NCBI GenBank assembly: GCA_021779695.1
Contig: JAJYAE010000103.1
Coordinates: 1 to 12,883, forward strand
Reading direction: 5' to 3'
DNA: 12,883 nucleotides
DNA from: Acidobacteriota bacterium
Lineage (GTDB): Bacteria; Acidobacteriota; Terriglobia; Terriglobales; Acidobacteriaceae
This document shows, in pieces, positions 6,797 through 12,883 of the stretch. The notes beneath the pieces are model-generated. The model saw only the letters and a program-made list of their open reading frames with translations. It ran no database searches and was not told the origin of the DNA. The number at the start of each line of letters is the position of its first letter. Position 1 is the stretch's first letter. The translations under genes and the position numbers were made by a program.

Positions 6797-6825
6797 TTCA
6801 CCCATGAACTATTAGGCGCTAAAAT
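6797..6825 (+). promoter_or_regulatory. Promoter of the HxlR gene with an overlapping dyad
   Basis: TTCACC (6797-6802) and TAAAAT (6820-6825) are 17 nt apart, a good sigma-70 match about 55 nt upstream of the HxlR start. The dyad TTAG-GCG-CTAA (6812-6822) overlaps the -10 box. It lies in the only intergenic region shared with the divergent oxidoreductase, so it is a candidate operator for the regulator. Confidence 0.5.
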
Positions 6826-6878
6826 GAAGCAGGTTTCAAGAAGATACCAAACAGCAATCTAGTCACCGGGAGGAAACC

Positions 6879-7262
6879 ATGTGCGCCAAGAAGCATGAGA
6901 GACGGGGCGATGCGTACGACCCGGCATGTCCCACGCGCATCGTGCTGGACCAGATCGCGGACAAGTGGACGGTGCTTGTACTGGGTGCTCTGGATGAGGG
7001 TCCAATGCGCTTCAACGCGCTGAAGCGGCGCCTTGCCGGCATTTCCCAAAAGATGCTGGGCCAGACCCTGCGCAATCTGGAGCGGAACGGGCTGGTGGCG
7101 CGCCGGGTGTTTGCTACCGTGCCGGTAACGGTGGAGTACTCGCTGACGCCGCTTGGATCGCGACTGACCGAGCGCGTCAACGAACTGCGCGTCTGGGCCG
7201 AGAAGCATATTAGCCAGATTGTGGCGGCGCAGGGCTCTTTTGACGAGCGCAAGCGTGCATAA
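6879..7262 (+). CDS. HxlR-family winged-helix transcriptional regulator
   Basis: The 127-residue length and sequence fit the HxlR (MarR-like, DUF24) family of DNA-binding repressors and activators that sense reactive electrophiles or redox stress. The conserved cysteine lies in ACPTRIVLDQIADKWTVLVL (Cys17), the site where some members such as YodB and HypR are oxidised. The winged-helix core follows: GPMRFNALKRRLAGISQKML, TLRNLERNGLVARRV, and the wing VEYSLTPLG. The start is supported by GGGAGG about 5 nt before the ATG. The regulator is divergent from the oxidoreductase, so it likely controls that gene and itself through the shared 149-nt region. The inducing signal is unknown. Confidence 0.95.
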   Translation: MCAKKHERRGDAYDPACPTRIVLDQIADKWTVLVLGALDEGPMRFNALKRRLAGISQKMLGQTLRNLERNGLVARRVFATVPVTVEYSLTPLGSRLTERVNELRVWAEKHISQIVAAQGSFDERKRA

Positions 7263-7314
7263 GCCAGGCTTACAGGAATCGCAGATACGCAGTTCGACTA
7301 TCATCGGGACAGAG

Positions 7315-7602
7315 ATGACGAGCGAAGAGTTCCGAGTCCGCTTTGCCCCCTCGCCGACAGGGCTGCTCCACGTTTGCATCGCGCGCATGGCGCTCGTTGG
7401 CTGGCTTTTCGTGCGGCAAATGGGTAGGGATTTTCTGCTTTGCATGGAAGATACGGCTTTCGAGCGCTCCGAGGCGCGCTTTACGATGCAACAGATCGAA
7501 GGTCTGCTTTGGCTGGGAGTCGATTTGCATGCGGGACCGGGCAAAGGCAGGCCAGGCGATCCATTCGAACAGGAGCGCGCAGAGCGCTTTGTGGGAGTGT
7601 AA
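7315..7602 (+). pseudogene. Relic of glutamyl-tRNA synthetase, N-terminal fragment only
   Basis: The 95 codons match the beginning of GltX: VRFAPSPTGLLHV, then ALVGWLFVR, MEDT (from RIEDTD), LLWLGVD, and an ending like FEQERAERF. A functional enzyme has about 470 or more residues, so three quarters are missing, including the KMSKS region and the anticodon-binding domain. The class I HIGH motif, normally H(V/I)GGAR, reads HVCIAR, and RIEDTD reads CMEDTA, so catalysis is excluded. The frame is open with no internal stop and ends at TAA (7600-7602). It starts at ATG 7315 with a weak GGGAC upstream. It is most likely a decaying duplicate. A short GluQ-like origin is less likely because WLFVR is GltX-like. 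A small co-opted protein cannot be ruled out. Confidence 0.75.
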
Positions 7603-7606
7603 GCGC

Positions 7607-8191
7607 GTGGCGACGGCTGTGCTTCACTTCCCTTTTCCTCACAATTGGCAGGCTGAGGTGCTGGCGGCGCGTCCTGCCATTCTGCCGGCGCGGCATTTTG
7701 TGTATCCGCGCGATGCGGAAGAGGTGGAGCGCGGTGCGCTGGAGGTGATGGTGCGGCCGGGCGACGGAGCGCAGCCGTTTCTGGCGACGTGCGCGCTGGG
7801 CTTTCGCGATCCCGTGGCGCCGACGGGGCTTTGGTCCACTCCCAACCCGGATGCGATGTGCGCCATCTCCGGCGGCTATGCGTACATCATTGATACGAGC
7901 GCACCGGAGCAGTTCACGATGATTCCCTACCGGCCGGTGCTGCAGGTGCTGAGCGCCGGGTCGCAGGGGCTGATGCTCTTCATCGGGCATCGCTCGATTC
8001 TGGCCTGGGGCGCGCAGCGGCAGACGTGGGAGTCGGCGAAGCTCTCTGACGAAGGCATTACAATTCGCGGCTTTGCTAACGGCGCGCTGCACGGAGTGGG
8101 CTGGGAGATGATGTCAGACAGCGAGATTCCGTTTGCACTGGACTTGCGAACGGGACAGCCGGCTGCGGGAACTGCCCGGGAGTTGCCTTAA
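7607..8191 (+). CDS. Unknown conserved-looking cytoplasmic protein (194 residues)
   Basis: I recognise no family. The product has no signal peptide or long membrane segment. It is rich in beta-prone aromatic stretches such as AVLHFPFPHNW, GGYAYIIDT and LHGVGWEMMS, and has a run like a nucleotide- or sugar-binding beta domain without a known motif. The GTG at 7607 is chosen because GGGAG lies 9 nt upstream. The open frame continues 88 codons further upstream, but that part is the shadow of the gltX relic in another frame. The upstream relic's stop lies only 4 nt before the GTG, and the ribosome binding site lies within the relic. The gene could therefore be translated by coupling to it. Its stop overlaps the stop of the convergent glycosyltransferase within one TTAA. 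Confidence 0.8.
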   Translation: MATAVLHFPFPHNWQAEVLAARPAILPARHFVYPRDAEEVERGALEVMVRPGDGAQPFLATCALGFRDPVAPTGLWSTPNPDAMCAISGGYAYIIDTSAPEQFTMIPYRPVLQVLSAGSQGLMLFIGHRSILAWGAQRQTWESAKLSDEGITIRGFANGALHGVGWEMMSDSEIPFALDLRTGQPAAGTARELP

Positions 8192-9378
8192 ATCACAAGT
8201 TGCTCCGGACGGGAGAGAAGCGGCGCGTAGGCCGCATAGACGCCCTCGAAGACGGTGTCCCAGCTCATGGTGAGGGCATAGGCGCGCGCGGCATGGCGCA
8301 TGGCCGCGTGGCGCTCGGCGTCTGCCAGAAGCTCAGCGATAGCCGGAGCGAAGTTCTGGTCATCCACAACTCTGCCGGTCTCACCGTCGCGGACAATTGA
8401 TTTCGGACCTCCATCGGGCGTGACGATAGCGGGTACGCCGGAGGCGAGCGCTTCAAGGACGACGTTGCCGAAGGTGTCGGTATGCGAGGGGAAGACAAAG
8501 AGGTCCATCGAGGCGTAGGCGGCGGCCAGCTCTTCTCCGTGCAGGACCCCGGTGAACTCCGCCCGCTGCAGGCGCTCGCGCAGCCACGCTTCCTCTGCGC
8601 CGTGGCCGACGATCAGGAAGCGGAAATTCTTCTGCCTGCGGTTGAGTTCTTCATCAATCTGCGCGAGGAGCGCGACGTTCTTCTCGACAGAGAGTCGGCC
8701 AACAAACCCAAGCACGAATGCGCAATCTGTGGAATTGCGGCGGCGTTTCGCGGGATGAAAGAGCCCGGCATCCACGCCGCGGGGCATCAGGTGGCAGGGG
8801 CGATCCGTCAGACGCGTCAGGGTTTGACAGAGTTCCGGATTCGGTGCGAAGAGCACCTGCGCAGCGGAGTAAAAACCGGCCGCGGCGGTCATGGTGATGT
8901 CCTCGATGGTCTCGCCCGCGGCAGAAGACTCGCGCGGCGGCAACAGGCGCAGGAACCAGGAAGAGCGGCGGGCGGCGTACTCGTGGACGTTGGTGTGCCA
9001 GCTTGCGGCGAGCGGCAAGCCCATCACGTTGGCGAGGCCGGCTCCGAGCATGCCCAGTTCGCTGGGGCCAGTGATATGGATCAGGTCGGGCTGGAAGCGC
9101 TCCATGACGTCATCGATGATGGGCATGTGCCGGCCAAAGGCGGGATCGAAGCGGAGGTCTTTTTCAAGCGGGAAGGAAAGCGAGCCGCGGGGCAGTTCGA
9201 GAGTCCAAAGGTTGCCCTGTTGCTGGAAGTGAGGGGTGCGATCGCCCGCGCGGACACAGAGGAACGGCAGATTACGGCGGCGTGCAAATGCCTCAAAGTG
9301 ACGGCTGGTGTGGGCAACGCCGTTGACCTCGTGAAACGAGTCAGGAAAGTAGGCCACGCGCGGCGTTATGTGAGCCAT
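8188..9378 (-). CDS. Family 4 glycosyltransferase (GT-B fold)
   Basis: The 396-residue product transfers a sugar from an NDP-sugar to an acceptor, by resemblance to MgtA/SqdX-type enzymes that make glycolipids. N-terminal Rossmann part: RVAYFPDSFHEVNGVAHTSRHF with the glycine-rich nucleotide loop, then PDLIHITGPSELG and ASWHTNVHEY. C-terminal Rossmann part: LGFVGRLSVEKNV, RFLIVGHG, then the donor site FPSHTDTFGNVVLEALASGVPAIV. In the donor site D replaces the first glutamate of the usual EX7E, as in many MgtA-like members. The start is taken as ATG 9378; no good ribosome binding site precedes it. A longer frame upstream overlaps the PHP gene in another frame and is not used. It follows the PHP-type gene by 43 nt on the same strand, so the two probably form an operon and act in one glycan or glycolipid pathway. 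Confidence 0.93.
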   Translation of the reverse strand: MAHITPRVAYFPDSFHEVNGVAHTSRHFEAFARRRNLPFLCVRAGDRTPHFQQQGNLWTLELPRGSLSFPLEKDLRFDPAFGRHMPIIDDVMERFQPDLIHITGPSELGMLGAGLANVMGLPLAASWHTNVHEYAARRSSWFLRLLPPRESSAAGETIEDITMTAAAGFYSAAQVLFAPNPELCQTLTRLTDRPCHLMPRGVDAGLFHPAKRRRNSTDCAFVLGFVGRLSVEKNVALLAQIDEELNRRQKNFRFLIVGHGAEEAWLRERLQRAEFTGVLHGEELAAAYASMDLFVFPSHTDTFGNVVLEALASGVPAIVTPDGGPKSIVRDGETGRVVDDQNFAPAIAELLADAERHAAMRHAARAYALTMSWDTVFEGVYAAYAPLLSRPEQLVI

Positions 9379-9421
9379 ATCCGTGAATTGGAGAAGCTTC
9401 AGAATGGGGCGTCGGGCCGGT

Positions 9422-10582
9422 TCAGCCCTCGTGCTCCCCGAGGGCGAGCTGAAGCTGCTGGGAATTGTTCCAAGCCATGCGCAGGCCGCCGGAGACGGGA
9501 GCCTTACCGAGCAACTGCACGAAGGCGATGACCCAACGCATCGCCATGGGTGCGTTTCCTTCCGGCCAGAGTTCATTGAGCGGGCGAACCACGCCGTTTG
9601 CGTCGGGATGGTAGACGCGCTCATCCCAGGTCCGAGATCCCTGCGGAAACTCGGGATAGTCGCGGATGGCGTCGAGCGTGGACTGAAGGATGCGGTGCTT
9701 CCATGGCTCGGCGTATTGCGGCATGAAGAGGACGTTGCTCCGCTTTTCGTTGCGGATCTCGTGAACGAACTCAGTAAAGCAGGTGGCGTTGGTGAGGTTG
9801 ATGTTGGCGTTGGGCTCTACGCCATGGCGATCCCCGCCGGAGATGAGCAGCATGTTCCATTTCTCAGCGAGGCGGCGGACGGCGCGATTCTCATGCCAGT
9901 CGCGCAGGCCGTTGAGTTCGAGGGCGTGCAGATACCGTGCGTTGCGCTGGAGGAACTGGTCCACCAGAGCCGCATGCCGCTCGCGGCCAATGATGTAAAG
10001 GTCCCATAGCGGGTGGTTGAAGATGACGAGGACATTGGGTTCCTGATTGAGCGCCGCAAGAATCTCGGTCAGTTGATGATCGCTGGGGTTCTCAGTGAAA
10101 CTGGTCAGCGTTTTCGTCCACTCCTGCGCGCGGGCGCTCGGCAAGTTATGGATGCCGAGGTGAAAAGACTGCACGCCTCCGTAGGGAGCGCTCCATTCGA
10201 TGGAGATCGGGATCTGGCGGGCGCTGGGCACCATGCGCAGCAGCATGGGCGCATTGATCGTGTCGTGATCAGAGAGCGAAACCATCGAGGAAATATCAAG
10301 ACTCTGAATCTGGCTGCTCTCAAGATCGAAGGCGAGCTTGGGCGTCATGGGTGGTGTCCAGTAGCTCTCCGCAAAGTTTACGCTGACGCCCTGTTTGACC
10401 TGAGAACGGCGTTCCACGCGCGAAAGAACTGGGCGAAGCACTGGAAACTGGCTCCCGAACTTGGCCAGAAAATCGAGCGTTTCCCTGGATTGGTTGGTAT
10501 GGCTGTGCAGCGAAACACCCGAGCGGAATCCCCGTGCTGCTCTGGGATCACGCCACAGATACGAGATGGTCGAAGTCGCCAT
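9422..10582 (-). CDS. PHP-domain-like metal-dependent hydrolase
   Basis: The 386-residue product carries the metal-site pattern of PHP (polymerase and histidinol phosphatase) proteins, which hydrolyse phosphoesters using three metal ions. The motifs are HSHTN (H26, H28), SDHD (D105-D107), E129 in ISIEW, H141/H145 in FHLGIH, FNHP (H190), ELNG (E222) and GGDRHG (D251, H253). Their order and spacing match the family, so the enzyme is probably active. A 100-residue C-terminal extension ends in AMRWVIAFVQLL and is not typical of small PHP phosphatases. The substrate is unknown. The ATG at 10582 is preceded by GAGGAG 5 nt upstream. It is first in an apparent two-gene operon with the glycosyltransferase, so a phosphosugar, a phospholipid or a lipid-linked phosphate is a reasonable guess. 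Confidence 0.88.
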   Translation of the reverse strand: MATSTISYLWRDPRAARGFRSGVSLHSHTNQSRETLDFLAKFGSQFPVLRPVLSRVERRSQVKQGVSVNFAESYWTPPMTPKLAFDLESSQIQSLDISSMVSLSDHDTINAPMLLRMVPSARQIPISIEWSAPYGGVQSFHLGIHNLPSARAQEWTKTLTSFTENPSDHQLTEILAALNQEPNVLVIFNHPLWDLYIIGRERHAALVDQFLQRNARYLHALELNGLRDWHENRAVRRLAEKWNMLLISGGDRHGVEPNANINLTNATCFTEFVHEIRNEKRSNVLFMPQYAEPWKHRILQSTLDAIRDYPEFPQGSRTWDERVYHPDANGVVRPLNELWPEGNAPMAMRWVIAFVQLLGKAPVSGGLRMAWNNSQQLQLALGEHEG

Positions 10583-10829
10583 GCCTGCTCCTCATTTCAT
10601 TACCGGGCCGGGATTACGCTTTCAGTATCCGACGCAACCGGTCAATATCGCGTTAATAAGCTGCAAATGCCGCTTCAATTCAGCAAGGAATCGAGGAAGA
10701 CACCCTGAACTCCGGCCAATCAACCCAGAACGACAACAATGGCCTTATGCCCAGTGACTTCCAAGCAAGCTCTCGACGCATTTGCCTCGGGCGAGACTGG
10801 GGAGAAGGATTCAAATCGCTACATAAACT
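10583..10829. other. Intergenic stretch upstream of the PHP gene
   Basis: This stretch, and the hairpin region after it, separates two minus-strand genes over 331 nt. I see no convincing CDS; the small frames on the plus strand lack a ribosome binding site and coding character. The PHP ribosome binding site lies at the left edge. A TTGACC on the minus strand near 10650 could be a -35 box, but no -10 of proper spacing follows. Confidence 0.5.
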
Positions 10830-10861
10830 CAAGCGTGGCGACGCTTCGCTCTCCACGCTTG
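10830..10861. terminator. Hairpin with two alternative stems, downstream of the LOG gene
   Basis: The arms caagcgtgg (10830-10838) and ccacgcttg (10853-10861) form a perfect 9-bp stem. The internal pair aagcgt/acgctt (10831-10836 and 10841-10846) forms a competing 6-bp stem with a 4-nt loop. On the minus strand the tail is AGTTTATG, a weak U-run, so it may end the LOG transcript. On the plus strand the tail is taaaaatg. Confidence 0.5.
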
Positions 10862-10913
10862 TAAAAATGCACTACTGTTCAGTGAACTGGCCTGCCGAGT
10901 CCTCTTGCCGTTC

Positions 10914-12011
10914 TTACTTGCCATTGCGCATCAATTCCGGACCAAGAAAGTCCTCGAGTGTAGCTCCAGGCATAATCTCCTGAAAGGCGTGTTCGGCGGC
11001 TGCCGTTGCTTCGGGAACGAGGTAGTTTGACGTGAGTCCGTCGCGAAGAATCTCAAAGGCCTGCTCCGGCGTTTCCGCAAACTGGAAGAGTTCGATGTCC
11101 TTGGGCGAAATGGCGCCGGTGTCAACGAGTGTCTCCAGATTGAAGACTCTTTTCCAATACTCCGGGCCGTAGATGACAACTGTGATTTTTTTCGCCATCT
11201 TGTGGGTCTGGGCGAGGGTTAACAGTTCGAACATTTCGTCGAGTGTGCCAAAGCCGCCCGGGAAGACGACCAGCGCCTTGGCGAGATAAGCGAACCAAAG
11301 CTTGCGCATAAAGAAGTAGTGGAACTCGAAGTTGAGCGCAGGCGTGATGTAGGGATTGGGATGCTGTTCAAAGGGCAGGCGGATATTCATGCCGATGGTC
11401 TTGCCGCCCGCCTCATAGGCGCCGCGGTTGGCGGCTTCCATGATGCCGGGGCCGCCGCCTGAGGTGACAACGAAGCGATGGCGCTGCGAGGGAATGCTGG
11501 AGGCCCAGGTGGTGAGCATGTGGGCGAGACGTCGCGCGTCTTCGTAGTACCGTGCCATCTCTACCGCAGCAACAGCGCGCTTGCGCTGGAGTTCAGACGC
11601 CTGGCCCGAGGCGATCTCGGGCGCGCGAGCAGGCTGCTCTTCACTTGGAGCGGGTTGTATCGAGCCCGTGTTGTCCAGAAGCTCCAAGGCATGATCGGCT
11701 TCCTCGCGTCCGCGGAAGCGCGCCGAACCAAAAAAGACCACAGTATCCTGGATGCGTTCATGCCGAAAACGCGCAAGCGGCTCCATGAACTCCGCGACAA
11801 TGCGGATCAGGCGGCCATCGGCGCTGTCGAGAAAGTTCTTGTTCTCATACGCCAGCGGTGCACGATCCAGTTGCGGCGGGCGGCCGTTGCCGGGGATGAC
11901 GGCGCGGGCAATGCCATCAGTGGTGTTGGCAGCCGGCACGCCATGCGCTGCCTGGGCGAAAACTGGGGCGGTCTCATGACCGGCCTGCTGATCGCTATCT
12001 TTTGAGCTCAT
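10914..12011 (-). CDS. LOG-family protein (TIGR00730-type, Rossmann-fold nucleotide hydrolase)
   Basis: LOG-family proteins hydrolyse nucleoside 5'-monophosphates to base and ribose 5-phosphate (phosphoribohydrolase; the plant enzymes act on cytokinin nucleotides). The motifs are clear: SGGGPGIMEAANRGA at about 184-198 and PGGFGTLDEMFE at about 251-262. These are the nucleotide-binding and catalytic loops, with FHYFFMRKLWF and a conserved arginine between them. The protein is 365 residues against about 180-220 for the simple LOG enzymes. The excess is an N-terminal extension of about 85 residues and a low-complexity insertion (about residues 103-150, rich in Pro, Glu and Ala) between the first strand and its helix. 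Longer bacterial LOG relatives exist. Start ATG 12011 has AGAGGT 9 nt upstream. The preceding membrane-protein gene stops 3 nt before it, so the two are probably translationally coupled. Confidence 0.93.
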   Translation of the reverse strand: MSSKDSDQQAGHETAPVFAQAAHGVPAANTTDGIARAVIPGNGRPPQLDRAPLAYENKNFLDSADGRLIRIVAEFMEPLARFRHERIQDTVVFFGSARFRGREEADHALELLDNTGSIQPAPSEEQPARAPEIASGQASELQRKRAVAAVEMARYYEDARRLAHMLTTWASSIPSQRHRFVVTSGGGPGIMEAANRGAYEAGGKTIGMNIRLPFEQHPNPYITPALNFEFHYFFMRKLWFAYLAKALVVFPGGFGTLDEMFELLTLAQTHKMAKKITVVIYGPEYWKRVFNLETLVDTGAISPKDIELFQFAETPEQAFEILRDGLTSNYLVPEATAAAEHAFQEIMPGATLEDFLGPELMRNGK

Positions 12012-12014
12012 TGC

Positions 12015-12386
12015 CTATTTACCTCTGGAGCGGATGGCATCCTGGAACGCGATCCAGAGATTCAAGAGCCCCAACCCTGATACGATGCCGCGAACCGCTC
12101 CATTGGCTGCATAGATGCCCAAAGTTGGGAACTGCAGGAAGAGAGGATTCTGATCCCAGAAGAGACTCGACCAGGGTGCATAGCAGACGGCGAGACCGAT
12201 GTACATGCGGAGCAAAACACGGAGAAACAGCTCAGCGCGGATGAGCCACTGGGGAATTCGCTGGGAATGAGCGACCGCAAGTGGCGGCTGAGAACCAGAA
12301 ACGGGCGAGCCTCCGGTAGGAACCCCAGGATTGGACGCCGGGTTCGCGGGGGTGGAAGAAGCGATCATTTCCGGCTGCTGGGACAT
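12015..12386 (-). CDS. Small two-helix membrane protein of unknown function
   Basis: The 123-residue product begins with a Pro/Ser/Gly-rich disordered segment (about residues 1-45). Two hydrophobic stretches follow: about 52-71 (ELFLRVLLRMYIGLAVCYAP) and about 98-115 (AVRGIVSGLGLLNLWIAF). A basic C-terminus ends the protein. It resembles an inner-membrane protein but belongs to no family I recognise. The ATG at 12386 has only a poor ribosome binding site (AGGT very close), so its initiation may be weak. Its stop TAG is separated from the LOG start by three bases, which strongly suggests an operon and possible physical partnership, for instance recruitment of the LOG protein to the membrane. 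That role is inferred from context only. Confidence 0.82.
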   Translation of the reverse strand: MSQQPEMIASSTPANPASNPGVPTGGSPVSGSQPPLAVAHSQRIPQWLIRAELFLRVLLRMYIGLAVCYAPWSSLFWDQNPLFLQFPTLGIYAANGAVRGIVSGLGLLNLWIAFQDAIRSRGK

Positions 12387-12524
12387 TACCTATCGGTTCG
12401 CTCGACGGCGTTTCTCCGCTGCGGCCAAAGACGGACGCGGCGGTAGGCCGTACTCAAACGGTACCACAGCAGGGGGTTGCGTCGCGTGGAAGCCCAGCGG
12501 CAGGAAATGCGGTCCGCGGAGGGT

Positions 12525-12549
12525 GGAACTGGCATGTAAACGGGCGTAT
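12525..12549 (+). promoter_or_regulatory. Weak candidate ECF-type promoter for the last gene
   Basis: GGAAC (12525-12529) and CGTAT (12545-12549) are separated by 15 nt, resembling the extracytoplasmic-function sigma pattern GGAAC-N15/16-CGT. It would place transcription start near 12557, about 50 nt before the ATG at 12604. The match is short and could be chance. The rest of the 217-nt gap (12387-12603) shows nothing else I can support. Confidence 0.25.
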
Positions 12550-12603
12550 GTTGATGGTGTACGCGAATGCCGGCCGGCCCGAAGCGGGCAAAGGAGTTGA
12601 ACC

Positions 12604-12883
12604 ATGCGGCGCACAAGCGTAACTTTCACATTTCTGCTCTTGTCGGGTACTTTTGGGCTCGCGGCTCAGACTGCAGCCCCTTCTCAGCAGAATCAATCCG
12701 TGGACGTGGCCGGCATGGATGGCATGAGCTCACATGCCGTTGCCCATCCAGCAAACCCTGCACTACCCCCCAGGACGTGGATCAACTCCTGCCCGGTCAA
12801 CATGCAGGCTCTGCAGGGGACGGGACGAGGGCTCGTTGTGGCGCGGGACAGCAAAAGTCCAGAAAAGACCCCGCCTGATCAGC
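12604..12883 (+). CDS. Secreted protein of unknown function, N-terminal part (cut by window end)
   Basis: The visible 93 codons begin MRRTSVTFTFLLLSGTFGLA, a clear signal peptide with likely cleavage after about residue 21 (LAA|QT). A Ser/Gln-rich and Met/Gly-rich linker follows (VAGMDGMSSH). The conserved-looking start of a domain comes next (INSCPVNMQALQGTG), where a single cysteine precedes Pro-Val. I associate that CPV-M motif with a recurrent family of acidobacterial exported proteins of unknown function, but cannot name it. The start is strongly supported by AAAGGAG 7 nt before the ATG. The frame is open to the window end, so the gene is incomplete. It is divergent from the small membrane protein and LOG pair. 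Confidence 0.8.
   Translation, partial: MRRTSVTFTFLLLSGTFGLAAQTAAPSQQNQSVDVAGMDGMSSHAVAHPANPALPPRTWINSCPVNMQALQGTGRGLVVARDSKSPEKTPPDQ

Noticed and set aside
7343..7606. 88-codon open frame continuous with the 194-residue gene, giving a longer protein
   Set aside because: It is a shadow of the gltX relic in another frame. The relic frame shows clear homology, and a GTG with a good ribosome binding site starts the real gene at 7607.
8482..9531. 349-codon plus-strand frame antisense to the glycosyltransferase
   Set aside because: The complementary strand encodes a clear GT4 enzyme. The antisense product has no recognisable motif and no ribosome binding site.
9379..9624. Upstream extension of the glycosyltransferase reading frame (82 codons)
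   Set aside because: It overlaps the PHP gene in another frame and reads as low-complexity non-protein sequence. GT4 homology begins at the ATG at 9378.
10013..10708. 231-codon plus-strand frame over the PHP gene
   Set aside because: It is antisense to a gene with clear PHP motifs, has no domain of its own, and is expected by chance in GC-rich DNA.

Overview
The window looks like a housekeeping stretch of an acidobacterial chromosome (Acidobacteriota, probably Terriglobia/Acidobacteriaceae-like). The grounds are roughly 60% GC, an EF-Tu N-terminus typical of the phylum, lineage-style secreted and membrane proteins of unknown function, and AGCTATCAGC-type intergenic repeats. The assignment rests on my own recognition, with no database search. 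I see no prophage, CRISPR array, insertion sequence or defence island.

Layout. Positions 1-1666 (minus strand) hold a tRNA-tuf operon. In transcription order it runs tRNA-Thr(TGT), tRNA-Tyr(GTA), a small two-helix membrane-protein ORF, tRNA-Thr(GGT), tRNA-Gly(TCC), a 102-residue ORF, then tuf, which leaves the window. This is the arrangement of the classical thrU-tyrU-glyT-thrT-tufB cluster, with the Gly and second Thr genes swapped and two protein genes inserted. Upstream is a secreted protein of unknown function (minus, 1721-2350). A membrane-anchored unknown protein (plus, 2660-3679) converges on an M23 metallopeptidase (minus, 3774-4751) at a clean bidirectional terminator. thiL (plus, 5044-6081) is divergent from the peptidase gene.

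Positions 6103-7262 carry a divergent pair: an NmrA-like NAD(P)-binding oxidoreductase and an HxlR-family regulator. Between them lie a good promoter and a small dyad, the usual picture of a local repressor or sensor circuit. Directly after it is a decayed N-terminal fragment of glutamyl-tRNA synthetase (7315-7602), then an unknown 194-residue protein (7607-8191). The latter converges on a minus-strand pair: a PHP-type metallohydrolase-like protein (9422-10582) followed by a family-4 glycosyltransferase (8188-9378).

The last part is a tightly coupled minus-strand pair, a small membrane protein (12015-12386) followed 3 nt later by a LOG-family protein (10914-12011). A divergent secreted-protein gene (plus, 12604 onward) is cut by the window end.

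The most interesting items are the protein-bearing tRNA-tuf operon with a CDS/tRNA overlap, the gltX relic with a ruined HIGH motif abutting an unknown gene, the perfect 12-bp hairpin inside the 3' end of thiL, a possibly leaderless thiL, and the PHP-glycosyltransferase pair. I did not find a clearly unprecedented multi-gene system.
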